Source: Bacillus sp. Marseille-P3661
GTDB taxonomy: Bacteria > Bacillota > Bacilli > Bacillales > Bacillaceae_J
Length of the DNA stretch: 64,000 nucleotides
Assembly (NCBI RefSeq): GCF_900240995.1
Contig: NZ_LT965957.1
Coordinates: 149,527 to 213,526, forward strand
Direction of reading: 5' to 3'
The position numbers and the translations under genes are program-made. This document shows, one piece after another, positions 46,129 through 54,545 of this stretch. The notes beneath the pieces are model-generated. The model did no database searches. It saw nothing but the letters and a program-made list of their open reading frames with translations, and was not told the origin of the DNA. Numbering within the stretch: position 1 is the stretch's first letter; the number at the start of each line of letters is the position of its first letter.

Positions 46129-46141
46129 CTGTAATACCAAT
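46129..46141. repeat. GntR operator candidate, copy 3
   Basis: CTGTAATACCAAT again, between the GntR gene and the enolase-family gene at 46420. It is 35 bp from copy 4. Confidence 0.7.
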
Positions 46142-46163
46142 TTTTATACCGAAAGGCATTAAC

Positions 46164-46176
46164 CTGTAATACCAAT
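46164..46176. repeat. GntR operator candidate, copy 4
   Basis: The fourth identical CTGTAATACCAAT. Copies 3 and 4 form a second pair about 180 bp upstream of the first, suggesting DNA looping or a second, plus-strand promoter. Confidence 0.7.
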
Positions 46177-46327
46177 CTTATTAACATTAACTTAACCTTA
46201 TTTATTAATTTTCTCAATCACTTCGGGAGTTTTTCTAACAAGGTTTTCCTAAATAAGTTGAAAAAACATACATATATGTGGATAGTAGGAGCTATATCAA
46301 ACAAATATAATTACAGAAGTGGAGGGG

Positions 46328-46417
46328 ATGCACAATAAGAAATCTTGTACCCAAACAAAATATCGAACACAGTCTGAGTACAAGTACAACCAACTAAGAT
46401 TTCACAATATAAAATAA
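46328..46417 (+). CDS. Possible small protein, 29 residues
   Basis: ATG with GGAGGGG directly before it, encoding a very basic, Lys/Tyr/Gln/Asn-rich peptide that starts MHNKKSCTQTKYRTQ and stops three bases short of the convergent enolase-family gene. The spacing of the ribosome binding site is short (about two bases). I recognise no family. It may be a spurious frame. Confidence 0.25.
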   Translation: MHNKKSCTQTKYRTQSEYKYNQLRFHNIK

Positions 46418-46419
46418 TT

Positions 46420-47565
46420 TTAATTAATTTTATATCTTTCTATCACATCCCGATTCACTTCAATGCCTAAGCCGGGTGCTGAAGGAATATCAACCATACC
46501 ATTCTTCATACTGATAGAGCCATATATCAAATCCTGTCTAAATGGATGTGAAGATTGATCATATTCTAACATTGGTTCTATTGGTTTCAGACATAATGGC
46601 GCTGGTGGTATATTCGCAATGTATTGTAAAGATGCCGCTAATCCAATTCCTGTCCCCCATACATGTGGATTAACCATCATATTCCATGAACTAGCTAGTG
46701 CGTTGATTCTTTTACAGGCAGTAAAACCTCCTGAAGATGCCAAGTCTGGTTGGATCACATCTAACGCTTTTTCAGCAATCCAATTTCTAGCACCAATGCT
46801 GCCAAAAATATTTTCACCTGCAGCAATAAAAGTTGATGTCAAGCCAATTAGTTGTTTGTAGCCTTCGATATCTTCCGGTGGAAGCGGCTCTTCAAACCAA
46901 TGTAATTTAGCTGGTTCAATTTCATACAGAACTCTTCTTGCTGTTGCTGCATTAAATGCGCAATTAGCATCTGCCATTAACAATACATTAGGACCAATTG
47001 CTTCACGAACAGACAAAATGTAGTCAATGTCTTCTTTCATACCAAAGCCTGTTTTAAGTTTCATCGCATCGAAGCCATTTTCTAAATGCCTATGCGCTTC
47101 TTCTATTGCTGTTTCAGGATATTGTTTCCCTTTTATTCGATAAAAGCCAGTTGCGTAAGGTTTTACAGCTTTACGATACGCACCACCTAACAACTGATAT
47201 GTAGGTTTATCATGAGATTTACCAAGAATATCCCACAGCGCAATGTCAACAGCGCTAATTGCATTTACTGTCGCACCCGCTTGACCATATGGTCGTGTTA
47301 GATTATACATCTTATCCCATAGCACTTCTACATCGCTTGGATCCTCTCCGATAAGAATTGGTTTCAGAGCAAACTCTACAATACTAGCAGCTATTTGTGG
47401 AGGTTGTAATCCATGACATAGTGACTCACCCCAGCCAATAATTCCCTCATCAGTTAGTATTTCAACTATCATTGTCGTTCTATTTACAGCATAGCCTTGT
47501 GAAAATGCAAATGGCTCAGCCAACGGTGCAGATAATACGTGAATATTAAGATCAACTATTTTCAT
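46420..47565 (-). CDS. Enolase-superfamily enzyme, mandelate racemase subgroup (third)
   Basis: 381 residues. DAMKLKTGFG holds the barrel lysines, metal ligands are in MADANCAF, WFEEPL and AAGENIF, and DLASSGG with HVWGTGIG gives the Asp-His pair. It is clearly related to the enzyme at 43960. A likely role is acid-sugar or lactone conversion. It has its own upstream cre-like box and is read towards the GntR operators. Confidence 0.88.
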   Translation of the reverse strand: MKIVDLNIHVLSAPLAEPFAFSQGYAVNRTTMIVEILTDEGIIGWGESLCHGLQPPQIAASIVEFALKPILIGEDPSDVEVLWDKMYNLTRPYGQAGATVNAISAVDIALWDILGKSHDKPTYQLLGGAYRKAVKPYATGFYRIKGKQYPETAIEEAHRHLENGFDAMKLKTGFGMKEDIDYILSVREAIGPNVLLMADANCAFNAATARRVLYEIEPAKLHWFEEPLPPEDIEGYKQLIGLTSTFIAAGENIFGSIGARNWIAEKALDVIQPDLASSGGFTACKRINALASSWNMMVNPHVWGTGIGLAASLQYIANIPPAPLCLKPIEPMLEYDQSSHPFRQDLIYGSISMKNGMVDIPSAPGLGIEVNRDVIERYKIN

Positions 47566-47593
47566 AACATTTCCTTCTTTCTTATATACTCAT

Positions 47594-47607
47594 TATAAGC
47601 GCTTTCA
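47594..47607. promoter_or_regulatory. cre-like box upstream of the enolase-family gene at 46420
   Basis: TATAAGCGCTTTCA matches the cre consensus at 13 of 14 positions. It lies 29 bp upstream of the start, where CcpA would block transcription. Confidence 0.55.
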
Positions 47608-47708
47608 CTTTTCTATTATTTTAAAAAACTATTATAAATCAACTTTAGCAGATTATAATTCACAAATAAATGTTATTTATTTCATTCTTCTAAATAATAT
47701 ATATTCTT

Positions 47709-47752
47709 AAAAAACTAAATCCGCAAAAGAACAAGTTAGTACTTTTACGGAT
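47709..47752 (-). terminator. Terminator after the sugar dehydrogenase gene
   Basis: ATCCGCAAAAG / CTTTTACGGAT (one mismatch) around 12 bases. On the minus strand it is followed by TTAGTTTTTT. It separates the dehydrogenase gene from the enolase-family gene. Confidence 0.75.
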
Positions 47753-47818
47753 CTAAATTTCACTCTTATTTCAAATAACCTATAATAATTAACCAAAATC
47801 AAGACAATCATAGTTGGT

Positions 47819-48892
47819 TTACTTTATTTGAAACTTAAATAATTGATCGTCATTTTCACGTGGGGTCCCTCTACCATCACGATTATTTGTAATAGTAAAC
47901 AACGCATCCTTTTCAATTAGAACATCCCTAAGTCTTCCTGCATCTTGAAAAAACGTTTCTACTGTACCATTTGTTAAATTATAGCTGCGTATGCTTTCAC
48001 CACGTAAAGTTGCAATATAAATTTTATTGTCTTTTATTTCAATCCCTGAAGGAGCCCATGTTACTTCACCTGTATGGAAGATGGGGGAAGTCATATTTGC
48101 AGCCTGTTGTTCCCCCTCAATTAACGGCCACCCATAATTACCTCCTTTTACAATGAGATTAATTTCATCATGGGCACTTTGGCCATGCTCTGTGCTATAA
48201 AAATTCCCTGCATCATCCCAAGCCAAACCCTGTGGATTTCGATGGCCATATGAATATACATATGAATTTTTAAAAGGATTGTCATTTGGGATTGTCCCAT
48301 CTAACTCCATACGCAAAATTTTACCAGCTAAACTGTTTACATTTTGAGCATTTTCCGGTTGACCCGCATCTCCGACGGTTATATAAAGTTTACGATCGGG
48401 TCCAACTTTAACTCGACCTCCATTGTGAATGCTTCCGCCTGGAATTTTATCAAGTAAAACTCGTTGTTCATTCCATGTTTCTTCAGATAATTTTAATACA
48501 ATTACGCGGTTAAAAGTCCTTCCCTCTTTTTCATATGTATGGTATGCGATTGCCTCTTTAGAAACTGGAAAATCAGGAGCTAGTATAAAACCTAGTAGCC
48601 CTCCTTCCCCTAAATGGAGAACTTCTCTTGACACAACAACGTTTTGAACTGTTTTTGTGCCAGTGCTACCATCTACTTTAATTACTGAACCGGAACGTTG
48701 GCTTAAATAAAAGATCTGGTCATGCTTGGTTATATTCCAAGGAATATTTAAATCCGTTGCCAATACCTCTACCGGTTGTGTATTTACTTCTATAGCATTT
48801 ATTTCTTCATTGTACTTAGTTTGTTTAGAACCATTTGAAGTGCATGCTCCTATAAAAAAAACTAAAATGACTATCCACAATAAATTCTTCAC
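47819..48892 (-). CDS. PQQ-dependent sugar dehydrogenase-like lipoprotein (glucose/sorbosone dehydrogenase family)
   Basis: 357 residues. Signal peptide with lipobox IGAC (Cys17). The six-bladed propeller shows typical pieces: LNIPWNITKHD, GLLGFILAPDFP, GGSIHNGGRVKVGPDRKLYITVGDAG, YSYGHRNPQGLAWDDAGNFYSTEHG, NYGWPLIEGEQ. It oxidises aldoses outside the membrane to (lactones of) aldonic acids with PQQ. This fits neighbouring acid-sugar enzymes. No PQQ synthesis genes are seen, so external cofactor may be needed. Start GTG with GGAGGG upstream. Confidence 0.88.
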   Translation of the reverse strand: MKNLLWIVILVFFIGACTSNGSKQTKYNEEINAIEVNTQPVEVLATDLNIPWNITKHDQIFYLSQRSGSVIKVDGSTGTKTVQNVVVSREVLHLGEGGLLGFILAPDFPVSKEAIAYHTYEKEGRTFNRVIVLKLSEETWNEQRVLLDKIPGGSIHNGGRVKVGPDRKLYITVGDAGQPENAQNVNSLAGKILRMELDGTIPNDNPFKNSYVYSYGHRNPQGLAWDDAGNFYSTEHGQSAHDEINLIVKGGNYGWPLIEGEQQAANMTSPIFHTGEVTWAPSGIEIKDNKIYIATLRGESIRSYNLTNGTVETFFQDAGRLRDVLIEKDALFTITNNRDGRGTPRENDDQLFKFQIK

Positions 48893-49093
48893 TTCAATCC
48901 CTCCATATTCGCCAACAGTTTAACCATAATTGCTCCTGGATAAAAGTTCTTAAACATCCCTAAGCAATTCAACATTTTACTTCAATGTTTATTGAAGAGG
49001 AAACATTGACCATAATGAAATAATGTAAATTAAAACTTTCTTAACAAAATAGTTTGTTAAATAAATATTATCCTTGCAGGAGAATGAACCAAA

Positions 49094-50104
49094 ATGTCCA
49101 TCCAATTAATTGAGATTTATTCGTCTAAATTAGATCTAGAGGATTTACATAGAGCTCTTAGTCAATTTCCAATCATTTATGATTGGATTACTAATGAAAA
49201 GGAGGATCGCACCTTATTAAAGATTTTTGTAAAGGGGGAACATACAGAAGAAGTGCTCAATTATTTAGAAACGATATCCTCTAAACAACCTAATATTCAT
49301 GTTTTTTTATACGAAGTTAAAACATATATACCTGATTTAAATGAATGGAAGATTACTTATAACAAGAAAAAAACTCAAGAAAATGACAAAACAAAAGAAT
49401 TCGTGCGTGCAAGTAGGCATGAATTATACTCTATTGTTAAAACATCCTCAGAAACAAGTATAAGTTTTACATGGTTTATAATTTTATCTACCATTGTTGC
49501 TATTGTCGGGATTATTAAAAACAGCTCTGCTATTGTAATTGGTGCGATGGTGATTGCACCTTTAATCGGGCCCTTTATCGCCACGGCCTTTGCAAGTGTA
49601 TTAGGTGATTATAGACTGCTTTATAAATCCTTGTTAACTTCGCTTTATGGACTATCAATCCCATTTTTTATAGCAGCGATTTTTGGACTCTTTTTCCCAC
49701 TTCCTATTCATAGCACGGAGTTCTTATCAAGAACAAATATTATATTTGTTGACATTATTGCTGCACTGGCTTCCGGAGCTGCAGGAGCTATTTCTTTTGT
49801 TAAACAATTACATGGAACACTTGTAGGTGTAATGGTTTCAATTGCACTTTTACCACCAACCATCGTTTTTGGAATGATAGTTGGTGCTGCACAATGGAAA
49901 GAGACTGTTACTCCATTACTTCTATTACTAATAAATATAAACTCGATTATTTTTTCGGCGATCGCAGTATTTTGGTTAAGCGGAATACAGCCTATTAAAT
50001 GGAAGGAAATAAAAGATGCAAATATTTCAAAAAAATATTCCTTATTATTTTCAAGTATAATAATCATTTTCCTCGCTATCGCTATATACTTGGTACAATT
50101 TTAG
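49094..50104 (+). CDS. DUF389/TIGR00341-family membrane protein
   Basis: 336 residues. A soluble ferredoxin-like N-terminal domain of about 110 residues is followed by several membrane helices, with ASRHELYSIVKTSSETSISFTWFIILSTIVAIVGI and NSSAIVIGAMVIAPLIGPFIATAFA as the diagnostic region. The function is unknown. It stands alone, with AGGAG about 10 bases upstream of ATG. Confidence 0.88.
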   Translation: MSIQLIEIYSSKLDLEDLHRALSQFPIIYDWITNEKEDRTLLKIFVKGEHTEEVLNYLETISSKQPNIHVFLYEVKTYIPDLNEWKITYNKKKTQENDKTKEFVRASRHELYSIVKTSSETSISFTWFIILSTIVAIVGIIKNSSAIVIGAMVIAPLIGPFIATAFASVLGDYRLLYKSLLTSLYGLSIPFFIAAIFGLFFPLPIHSTEFLSRTNIIFVDIIAALASGAAGAISFVKQLHGTLVGVMVSIALLPPTIVFGMIVGAAQWKETVTPLLLLLININSIIFSAIAVFWLSGIQPIKWKEIKDANISKKYSLLFSSIIIIFLAIAIYLVQF

Positions 50105-50223
50105 CTCTTAAATATTTTCTATCTTGTTTTACTTCCGTATTACTGTATATCAAAAACTTTATGTATAAAACAACAGGTTGCTTATCAAACTTATGGTAAT
50201 ACCAAAAATTAGCGAGTGATTAT

Positions 50224-50697
50224 ATGCAATTACTTTTATTTCTTAATTTAACCATTATTGTTTTAATAGCATTCTTTTCTACGCACAAAAATCTTAATAT
50301 CCTTGAAAACATATTTCTCTTCTTGTTTATCGAGTTGATATTTAATAGCTATATCGCCGTGTTATATATTAATTTTAGCAATTGGGAAATAGGAGCCAGC
50401 AAAGATAGTACTATAATCTTTCGTTTGTGGGAGCTTGTACTCGTACCACTTTTATATGTATGGTACTTCAATTTTGTAGCTACCTTTAAAAGAAAATTTG
50501 TAAAATTGTACATCACACTGTTTTTTATAGGAAGTATATATATGCTTGAACTTTTATTAGCTAGATTAAAAGTAATCACATACAAAAATTGGCAACCCGA
50601 ATTATCAATACTTTGTATTAGCCTAATCCTTCTGCTTACTTATTTTTTAAAACATCTTTTTCACAATCGTCTACGAAATGAGGGCATAGCAAGCTAA
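50224..50697 (+). CDS. Small integral membrane protein, CBO0543-like
   Basis: 157 residues with four to five hydrophobic helices. The pattern (LFIELIFNSYIAVLYINF, then WELVLVPLLYVWYFNFV) resembles Bacillus CBO0543-type membrane proteins of unknown function. It is coupled to the next gene, whose ATG overlaps its stop codon (TAATG). Confidence 0.6.
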   Translation: MQLLLFLNLTIIVLIAFFSTHKNLNILENIFLFLFIELIFNSYIAVLYINFSNWEIGASKDSTIIFRLWELVLVPLLYVWYFNFVATFKRKFVKLYITLFFIGSIYMLELLLARLKVITYKNWQPELSILCISLILLLTYFLKHLFHNRLRNEGIAS

Positions 50698-51206
50698 TGC
50701 TTTTACCACAGAATTTTGACAAAAATGAATGGTTTATTATAATTGGCTTACTTGTATCATATACACTAATTTTACGAATGCCAAAAAAACTTCCTATTAG
50801 TATCACAATTCTTATTATGCTGTTTTCTGCTACTATTGCAAGAATGGCAGACCATCTATTAGCAGCACCGAACATTGACCTATATGATATTACAGATACA
50901 GGAAAATATGAATTATTCGACTTCCTAACATACATGTTGTACGGGCCATTTGCTTATCTTTTTGTTTATATATACGTCTTACTATCTATTAAAGGAATAG
51001 GCAATCTCCTCTATATAATAACTTGGTCTCTTTTAGCAACGCTATTCGAAGGTATTACAGCCTTATTTGATATTTTTAACTACAAGAATTGGGAGTTATC
51101 TTATTCTTTTACCGCATATTTAATGATCCAATCCTATACACTGCTTTTTTATAAATATATAAGTAAAAAATACACACTACTTCATGAATCTAAGAAAAAT
51201 GTTTAA
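50697..51206 (+). CDS. Small integral membrane protein, CBO0543-like (second)
   Basis: 169 residues with about five helices. ARMADHLLAAPNIDLYDITDTGKYELFDFLTYMLYGPFAY and a C-terminal NYKNWELSYSFTAYLMIQ stretch recall CBO0543-family proteins. Its start overlaps the stop of the previous gene, so the two may form one complex. Confidence 0.6.
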   Translation: MLLPQNFDKNEWFIIIGLLVSYTLILRMPKKLPISITILIMLFSATIARMADHLLAAPNIDLYDITDTGKYELFDFLTYMLYGPFAYLFVYIYVLLSIKGIGNLLYIITWSLLATLFEGITALFDIFNYKNWELSYSFTAYLMIQSYTLLFYKYISKKYTLLHESKKNV

Positions 51207-51314
51207 TAAACCCTGTACTTTTAAAATTCATTAAATCCACACAATGGTTATAGAATTTGATGTATGGGGCAAACTAGTATGTATATATCTATAGGAAAGA
51301 AGTTGGAGAGTTAC

Positions 51315-51449
51315 ATGCAAATAGTAAAGAATTCAATGTACGAGATTGGTTTATTGTTGGAAAATTATCTAGAAAAGGAAATGACAGATTCTCTTGGGCA
51401 CCGTGTATATGAAATTACACTATTGCTACATGAACATCGAGACGCTTAA
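51315..51449 (+). CDS. Small protein, weakly Spo0E-like
   Basis: 44 residues from ATG 51315, six bases after TTGGAG. An in-frame ATG at 51264 gives 61 residues but has no ribosome binding site. The layout, a helix (MYEIGLLLENYL), a turn (TDSLGH) and a second helix (YEITLLLHEH), recalls Spo0E-type aspartyl-phosphate phosphatases, but the key SQELD motif is not kept. Confidence 0.35.
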   Translation: MQIVKNSMYEIGLLLENYLEKEMTDSLGHRVYEITLLLHEHRDA

Positions 51450-51496
51450 AGGATAAATAGAATACAATTCTACGTTACGATATACTTAGCAATAAG

Positions 51497-51527
51497 AAAA
51501 AGGGCAGTTACTATAACTGCTCCTTTT
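51497..51527 (-). terminator. Terminator overlapping the end of phaJ
   Basis: AAAAAGGGCAGTTA / TAACTGCTCCTTTTT form a stem whose loop contains the phaJ stop codon. On the minus strand a T-run follows. It ends the phaQ-phaP-phaJ unit. Confidence 0.8.
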
Positions 51528-51975
51528 TCATGATGACCGCTGTCCCCTCAATTACCATTTTATCGTTTTGATTATACGCATTTGTCTGTAGAGTTAGAAT
51601 GCTTTTACCCTCATGCTTTTCGATTACTTCTCCCACTATTTTAATGGTATCTCCAATTCGAACAGGTGCCGTAAACTTACAGCTCTGTGATAAATAGATT
51701 ACATTCCTTCCGGGAAAAACCGTACCAAGTAGGGTAGAAATAAAACCGGCGGTTAACATACCATGAGCGATTCTGCCCTTAAACATCGTTTTAGCTGCAT
51801 AATCATCATCAATATGAATAGGATTTACATCCCCAGTTAGAGTAGCAAAATCAAGAATATCCTTTTCAGTTACTATTCTCTTAAATATTGCTTGCTCACC
51901 AATGGAAATATCTTCAAACGGCCGATTTAATACTTTTCTTGACTTTTCAAGTAATTCAGAGTGTTGGGATTGCAA
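51511..51975 (-). CDS. phaJ: (R)-specific enoyl-CoA hydratase, MaoC-like
   Basis: 154 residues of hot-dog fold. The hydratase-2 motif is LTGDVNPIHID, with the catalytic Asp/His pair, then GRIAHGMLTAGFIS. It hydrates trans-2-enoyl-CoA from beta-oxidation to (R)-3-hydroxyacyl-CoA, the PHA monomer. TTG 51975 lies eight bases after GGAGG; a TTG at 51990 overlaps that site. It is next to the phasin gene phaP. Confidence 0.87.
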   Translation of the reverse strand: MQSQHSELLEKSRKVLNRPFEDISIGEQAIFKRIVTEKDILDFATLTGDVNPIHIDDDYAAKTMFKGRIAHGMLTAGFISTLLGTVFPGRNVIYLSQSCKFTAPVRIGDTIKIVGEVIEKHEGKSILTLQTNAYNQNDKMVIEGTAVIMKKEQL

Positions 51976-51999
51976 TCCTTCCACCTCCAATAATTGCTT

Positions 52000-52539
52000 T
52001 CATTTAGATTGAGCTTTCTTAGAAGTCTGTTTTGTTTGCCCCTCTACCATTTCTAACCATTTTTTTTGCGACTCCTTCACTTGTGCCATCATGTTTTCAA
52101 TAAATACTTTTGATTCAGCTTGAACTTTAGACTGTTCAGCAAATGAATTTTTCGCTAATTCGCATATTCTATGTTGAGATTGTTCCATCATTGTTAACAT
52201 TGCTTTACTTGGCGTAATAGAAAGTTGCTGTGTCTTATTAAAGATTTCTGTTATTTTCTCATTCCATTTACCAAAAAAACGTGCAGCATCTTCATTATAT
52301 AAGACCTTATTTTCATTAAATGCATGTACATATTCATTTATTGAATTTTTCATTTCCTCTTCCGCTTTATTAAGATTAACGGTTACTGCAGCAAACATAT
52401 CTTGTTGTTTTTTTAAATTTTCTAATGAAAGTTTTCCAAACTCTTGCCCTTGATCATAAGCCTTTTGAACTCCATTTTCCCAATTCTCCCAAACTATATT
52501 CATAAATTTAGTACTTTGTTCCATTGTACTTGTAAACAT
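52000..52539 (-). CDS. phaP: Phasin (PHA granule-associated protein)
   Basis: 179 residues, mainly amphipathic helix with no signal peptide. MFTSTMEQSTKFMNIVWENWENGVQKAYDQGQEF and a Lys/Gln-rich C-terminus resemble Bacillus PhaP. Phasins coat PHA granules and control their size. ATG 52539 follows AAGGAGGAG; GTG 52545 overlaps that site. It stands between phaQ and phaJ. Confidence 0.88.
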   Translation of the reverse strand: MFTSTMEQSTKFMNIVWENWENGVQKAYDQGQEFGKLSLENLKKQQDMFAAVTVNLNKAEEEMKNSINEYVHAFNENKVLYNEDAARFFGKWNEKITEIFNKTQQLSITPSKAMLTMMEQSQHRICELAKNSFAEQSKVQAESKVFIENMMAQVKESQKKWLEMVEGQTKQTSKKAQSK

Positions 52540-52603
52540 GTTCACTCCTCCTTAATAATTATAAAAACTAATTTTATATGTGGCTGCAGATTTCTCGGCA
52601 GTT

Positions 52604-53023
52604 TCACTTTTCTTCAGGCTCATCTTCCCCGCGCTTTTGGATCGGTGGCATAAACATGTTTGTATACATATTAAAAAAGCTATCAAGCATGGTTTGGTAT
52701 TGTTCAAGTGAGTTAGCCCATAAATCTAAATACTGTTCGCCAGCATGTGTTAACGAATAGATGCGTTTTGCAGGACCACCACTAGATGTATCCCATTCAG
52801 ATTTTACTAAATCATCCTTCTCAAGCTGTCTAAGCGCTCTGTAGACATTACCTTGGTCGATCGAAGAGAACCCAAATTGAGTAAGCTGTTGAATTAACTT
52901 ATATCCGTGTAAGCTAAATCCTCCTCGCAAACTTAACAGTAAAAATGGAATCATAAAATTTTTGGGCGAACTTCCAATAGTTTTTTCAACATCTCTATTT
53001 TCTGATTTTTTTTTATCTGTCAT
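52604..53023 (-). CDS. phaQ: PadR-family regulator of the PHA locus
   Basis: 139 residues. PadR-type winged helix: FMIPFLLLSLRGGFSLHGYKLIQQL, QGNVYRALRQLEKDDLVKSEWDTSSGGPAKRIYSLT. In Bacillus megaterium PhaQ represses the phaQP unit and senses PHA granules. ATG 53023 with AGGTGA is used; GTG 53032 overlaps the site. It is divergent from phaR. Confidence 0.87.
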   Translation of the reverse strand: MTDKKKSENRDVEKTIGSSPKNFMIPFLLLSLRGGFSLHGYKLIQQLTQFGFSSIDQGNVYRALRQLEKDDLVKSEWDTSSGGPAKRIYSLTHAGEQYLDLWANSLEQYQTMLDSFFNMYTNMFMPPIQKRGEDEPEEK

Positions 53024-53248
53024 ATGAATCACCTAACTACATTTTTCTTATATGTGTAATTTACACCTATATGGAATTTTTGTCAATTAGTGGTAATAAA
53101 AACATTTCGACAAAAGTGATAAAATCGACACTTCATGCAAAACATGTAGAATTTTGTTAGAATTTTTAGAACAATTTAAATTGTTTTTAATGCAAATGAT
53201 CTTTAAACTACAATTTGACAAGAAAAATATGGAAAGGAGATTCGAACA
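53024..53248. promoter_or_regulatory. Divergent phaQ/phaR promoter region
   Basis: About 225 AT-rich bases between phaQ and phaR. It should carry both promoters and the PhaQ binding site by analogy with Bacillus megaterium. I could not place -35/-10 boxes with confidence. Confidence 0.45.
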
Positions 53249-53704
53249 TTGTCTAATCAAAAAACGTTTGACCCATTTTCAATGTGGCAGGACTATTACA
53301 AAAATGCAGAAAATTATTGGGGGAAGACAATTAACGAAAAAATTGGAACAGAAGAATTTTCCGAATGGTTGGGTAAAGTTTTAGAAGGTAATTTACTTTA
53401 TAAGCAAATGAATGATAAGACTACCAAACACTATCTAGAACAAATGAATCTACCATCTCGCGAAGATTTATCTAACCTTTCATCACTAATTGTCAATCTC
53501 GATACAAAAGTTGATGATCTAGAAGAGCAATTAGAAGCAAATCTCGAAAATCAGCTTTCACCAGATGTTGTGAAAAAAGATCTTACAGCTTTAAAGAAAG
53601 AAGTTAAAGAGATTGGCAGTAAATTAGACGAAGTTCTGCAATTTATTAGAGAAAGCCAAAAAAATACTGCTTCAACAAAGAGTACTACTGAAAACAGCAA
53701 TTAA
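53249..53704 (+). CDS. phaR: Class IV PHA synthase subunit PhaR
   Basis: 151 residues. DPFSMWQDYYKNAENYWGK begins the PhaR family, with a coiled-coil-like C-terminal half (DTKVDDLEEQLEAN, ALKKEVKEIGSKLDEVL) and a Ser/Thr/Asn-rich tail. It is an essential partner of PhaC in class IV synthases. The start is TTG with AAAGGAGA eight bases upstream. It begins phaR-phaB-phaC. Confidence 0.93.
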   Translation: MSNQKTFDPFSMWQDYYKNAENYWGKTINEKIGTEEFSEWLGKVLEGNLLYKQMNDKTTKHYLEQMNLPSREDLSNLSSLIVNLDTKVDDLEEQLEANLENQLSPDVVKKDLTALKKEVKEIGSKLDEVLQFIRESQKNTASTKSTTENSN

Positions 53705-53770
53705 CCTTTCAATGCAAAGTAATATTAAAACAGAAGAAAAATAAAAATAATTCAGGGAGTGTGTGGGAAT

Positions 53771-54517
53771 ATGACTACTAATCTACAAGGTAAAGTTGCG
53801 ATTATCACTGGGGGAGCTGTAGGTATCGGAGCAGCTATTACTAGAGAATTAGCTCAAAACGGGGTAAAGATTGTAATCAACTATAATAGCAGTAGCCAAG
53901 CTGCTGAAAAATTAGTTGCATCTATTCAAGAAAACGGTGGAACAGTAATTGCTGTCCAAGCGGATGTTTCAAAATCTACAGAAGCTACTAAACTTATAAA
54001 TGCGGCTGTTGATACATATGGCCAGTTAGATATTTTAGTTAATAATGCAGGAATTACAAGAGATCGTTCATTTAAAAAGCTTTCAGAAGATGATTGGAGA
54101 TCGGTGATTGATGTTAATTTAAATAGTTTATATAATACAACATCCGCAGCATTAGAACCAATTACTAAATCTGAAGCTGGTAGAATCATTAATATTGCAT
54201 CTGTTATTGGCCAATCAGGTGCATTCGGGCAAACAAATTACTCTGCTGCAAAAGCTGGTATTATTGGTTTTACAAAATCTCTTGCTCTTGAATTAGCTAG
54301 AACAAGCGTAACTGTCAATGCAGTTTGTCCTGGGTTCATAGAAACAAGTATGGTTTTAGAAATCCCAGAGGAAATACGTGATCAAATTCGTGCAAAGGTT
54401 CCTCAAAAACGATTTGGCCACCCAGAAGAGATTGCAAAAGGTGTACTATTCCTATGTAAAGATGGAGCTTATATTACTGGTCAGCAATTAAATATCAACG
54501 GCGGATTATACATGTAA
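53771..54517 (+). CDS. phaB: NADPH-dependent acetoacetyl-CoA reductase (SDR)
   Basis: 248 residues. Nucleotide loop TGGAVGIG, NNAG, and the catalytic Ser144-Tyr157-Lys161 (YSAAK). It reduces acetoacetyl-CoA to (R)-3-hydroxybutyryl-CoA for PhaC. ATG 53771 gives MTTNLQGKVA, like other PhaB proteins; GTG 53759 is a possible alternative. It lies between phaR and phaC. Confidence 0.93.
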   Translation: MTTNLQGKVAIITGGAVGIGAAITRELAQNGVKIVINYNSSSQAAEKLVASIQENGGTVIAVQADVSKSTEATKLINAAVDTYGQLDILVNNAGITRDRSFKKLSEDDWRSVIDVNLNSLYNTTSAALEPITKSEAGRIINIASVIGQSGAFGQTNYSAAKAGIIGFTKSLALELARTSVTVNAVCPGFIETSMVLEIPEEIRDQIRAKVPQKRFGHPEEIAKGVLFLCKDGAYITGQQLNINGGLYM

Positions 54518-54545
54518 TTACTCTAGTTAAAAGGTGGGAACAGGG

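Larger units (their letters stand above)
45876..46419. other. Regulatory region between GntR and third enolase-family gene
   Basis: About 540 bases with the four operator candidates, the cre-like box, and a possible small plus-strand ORF at 46328-46417. The 8-bp inverted repeat GAAATCTT/AAGATTTC lies within that ORF. Confidence 0.5.

Noticed and set aside
50190-50200. TGGTAATACCA palindrome resembling the GntR operator
   Set aside because: It differs from the four-copy repeat in its centre and stands alone before a membrane-protein gene; treated as chance.
53154-53384. 76-codon plus-strand frame before phaR
   Set aside because: It overlaps the start of phaR in another frame and has no ribosome binding site; phaR is clearly the real gene.
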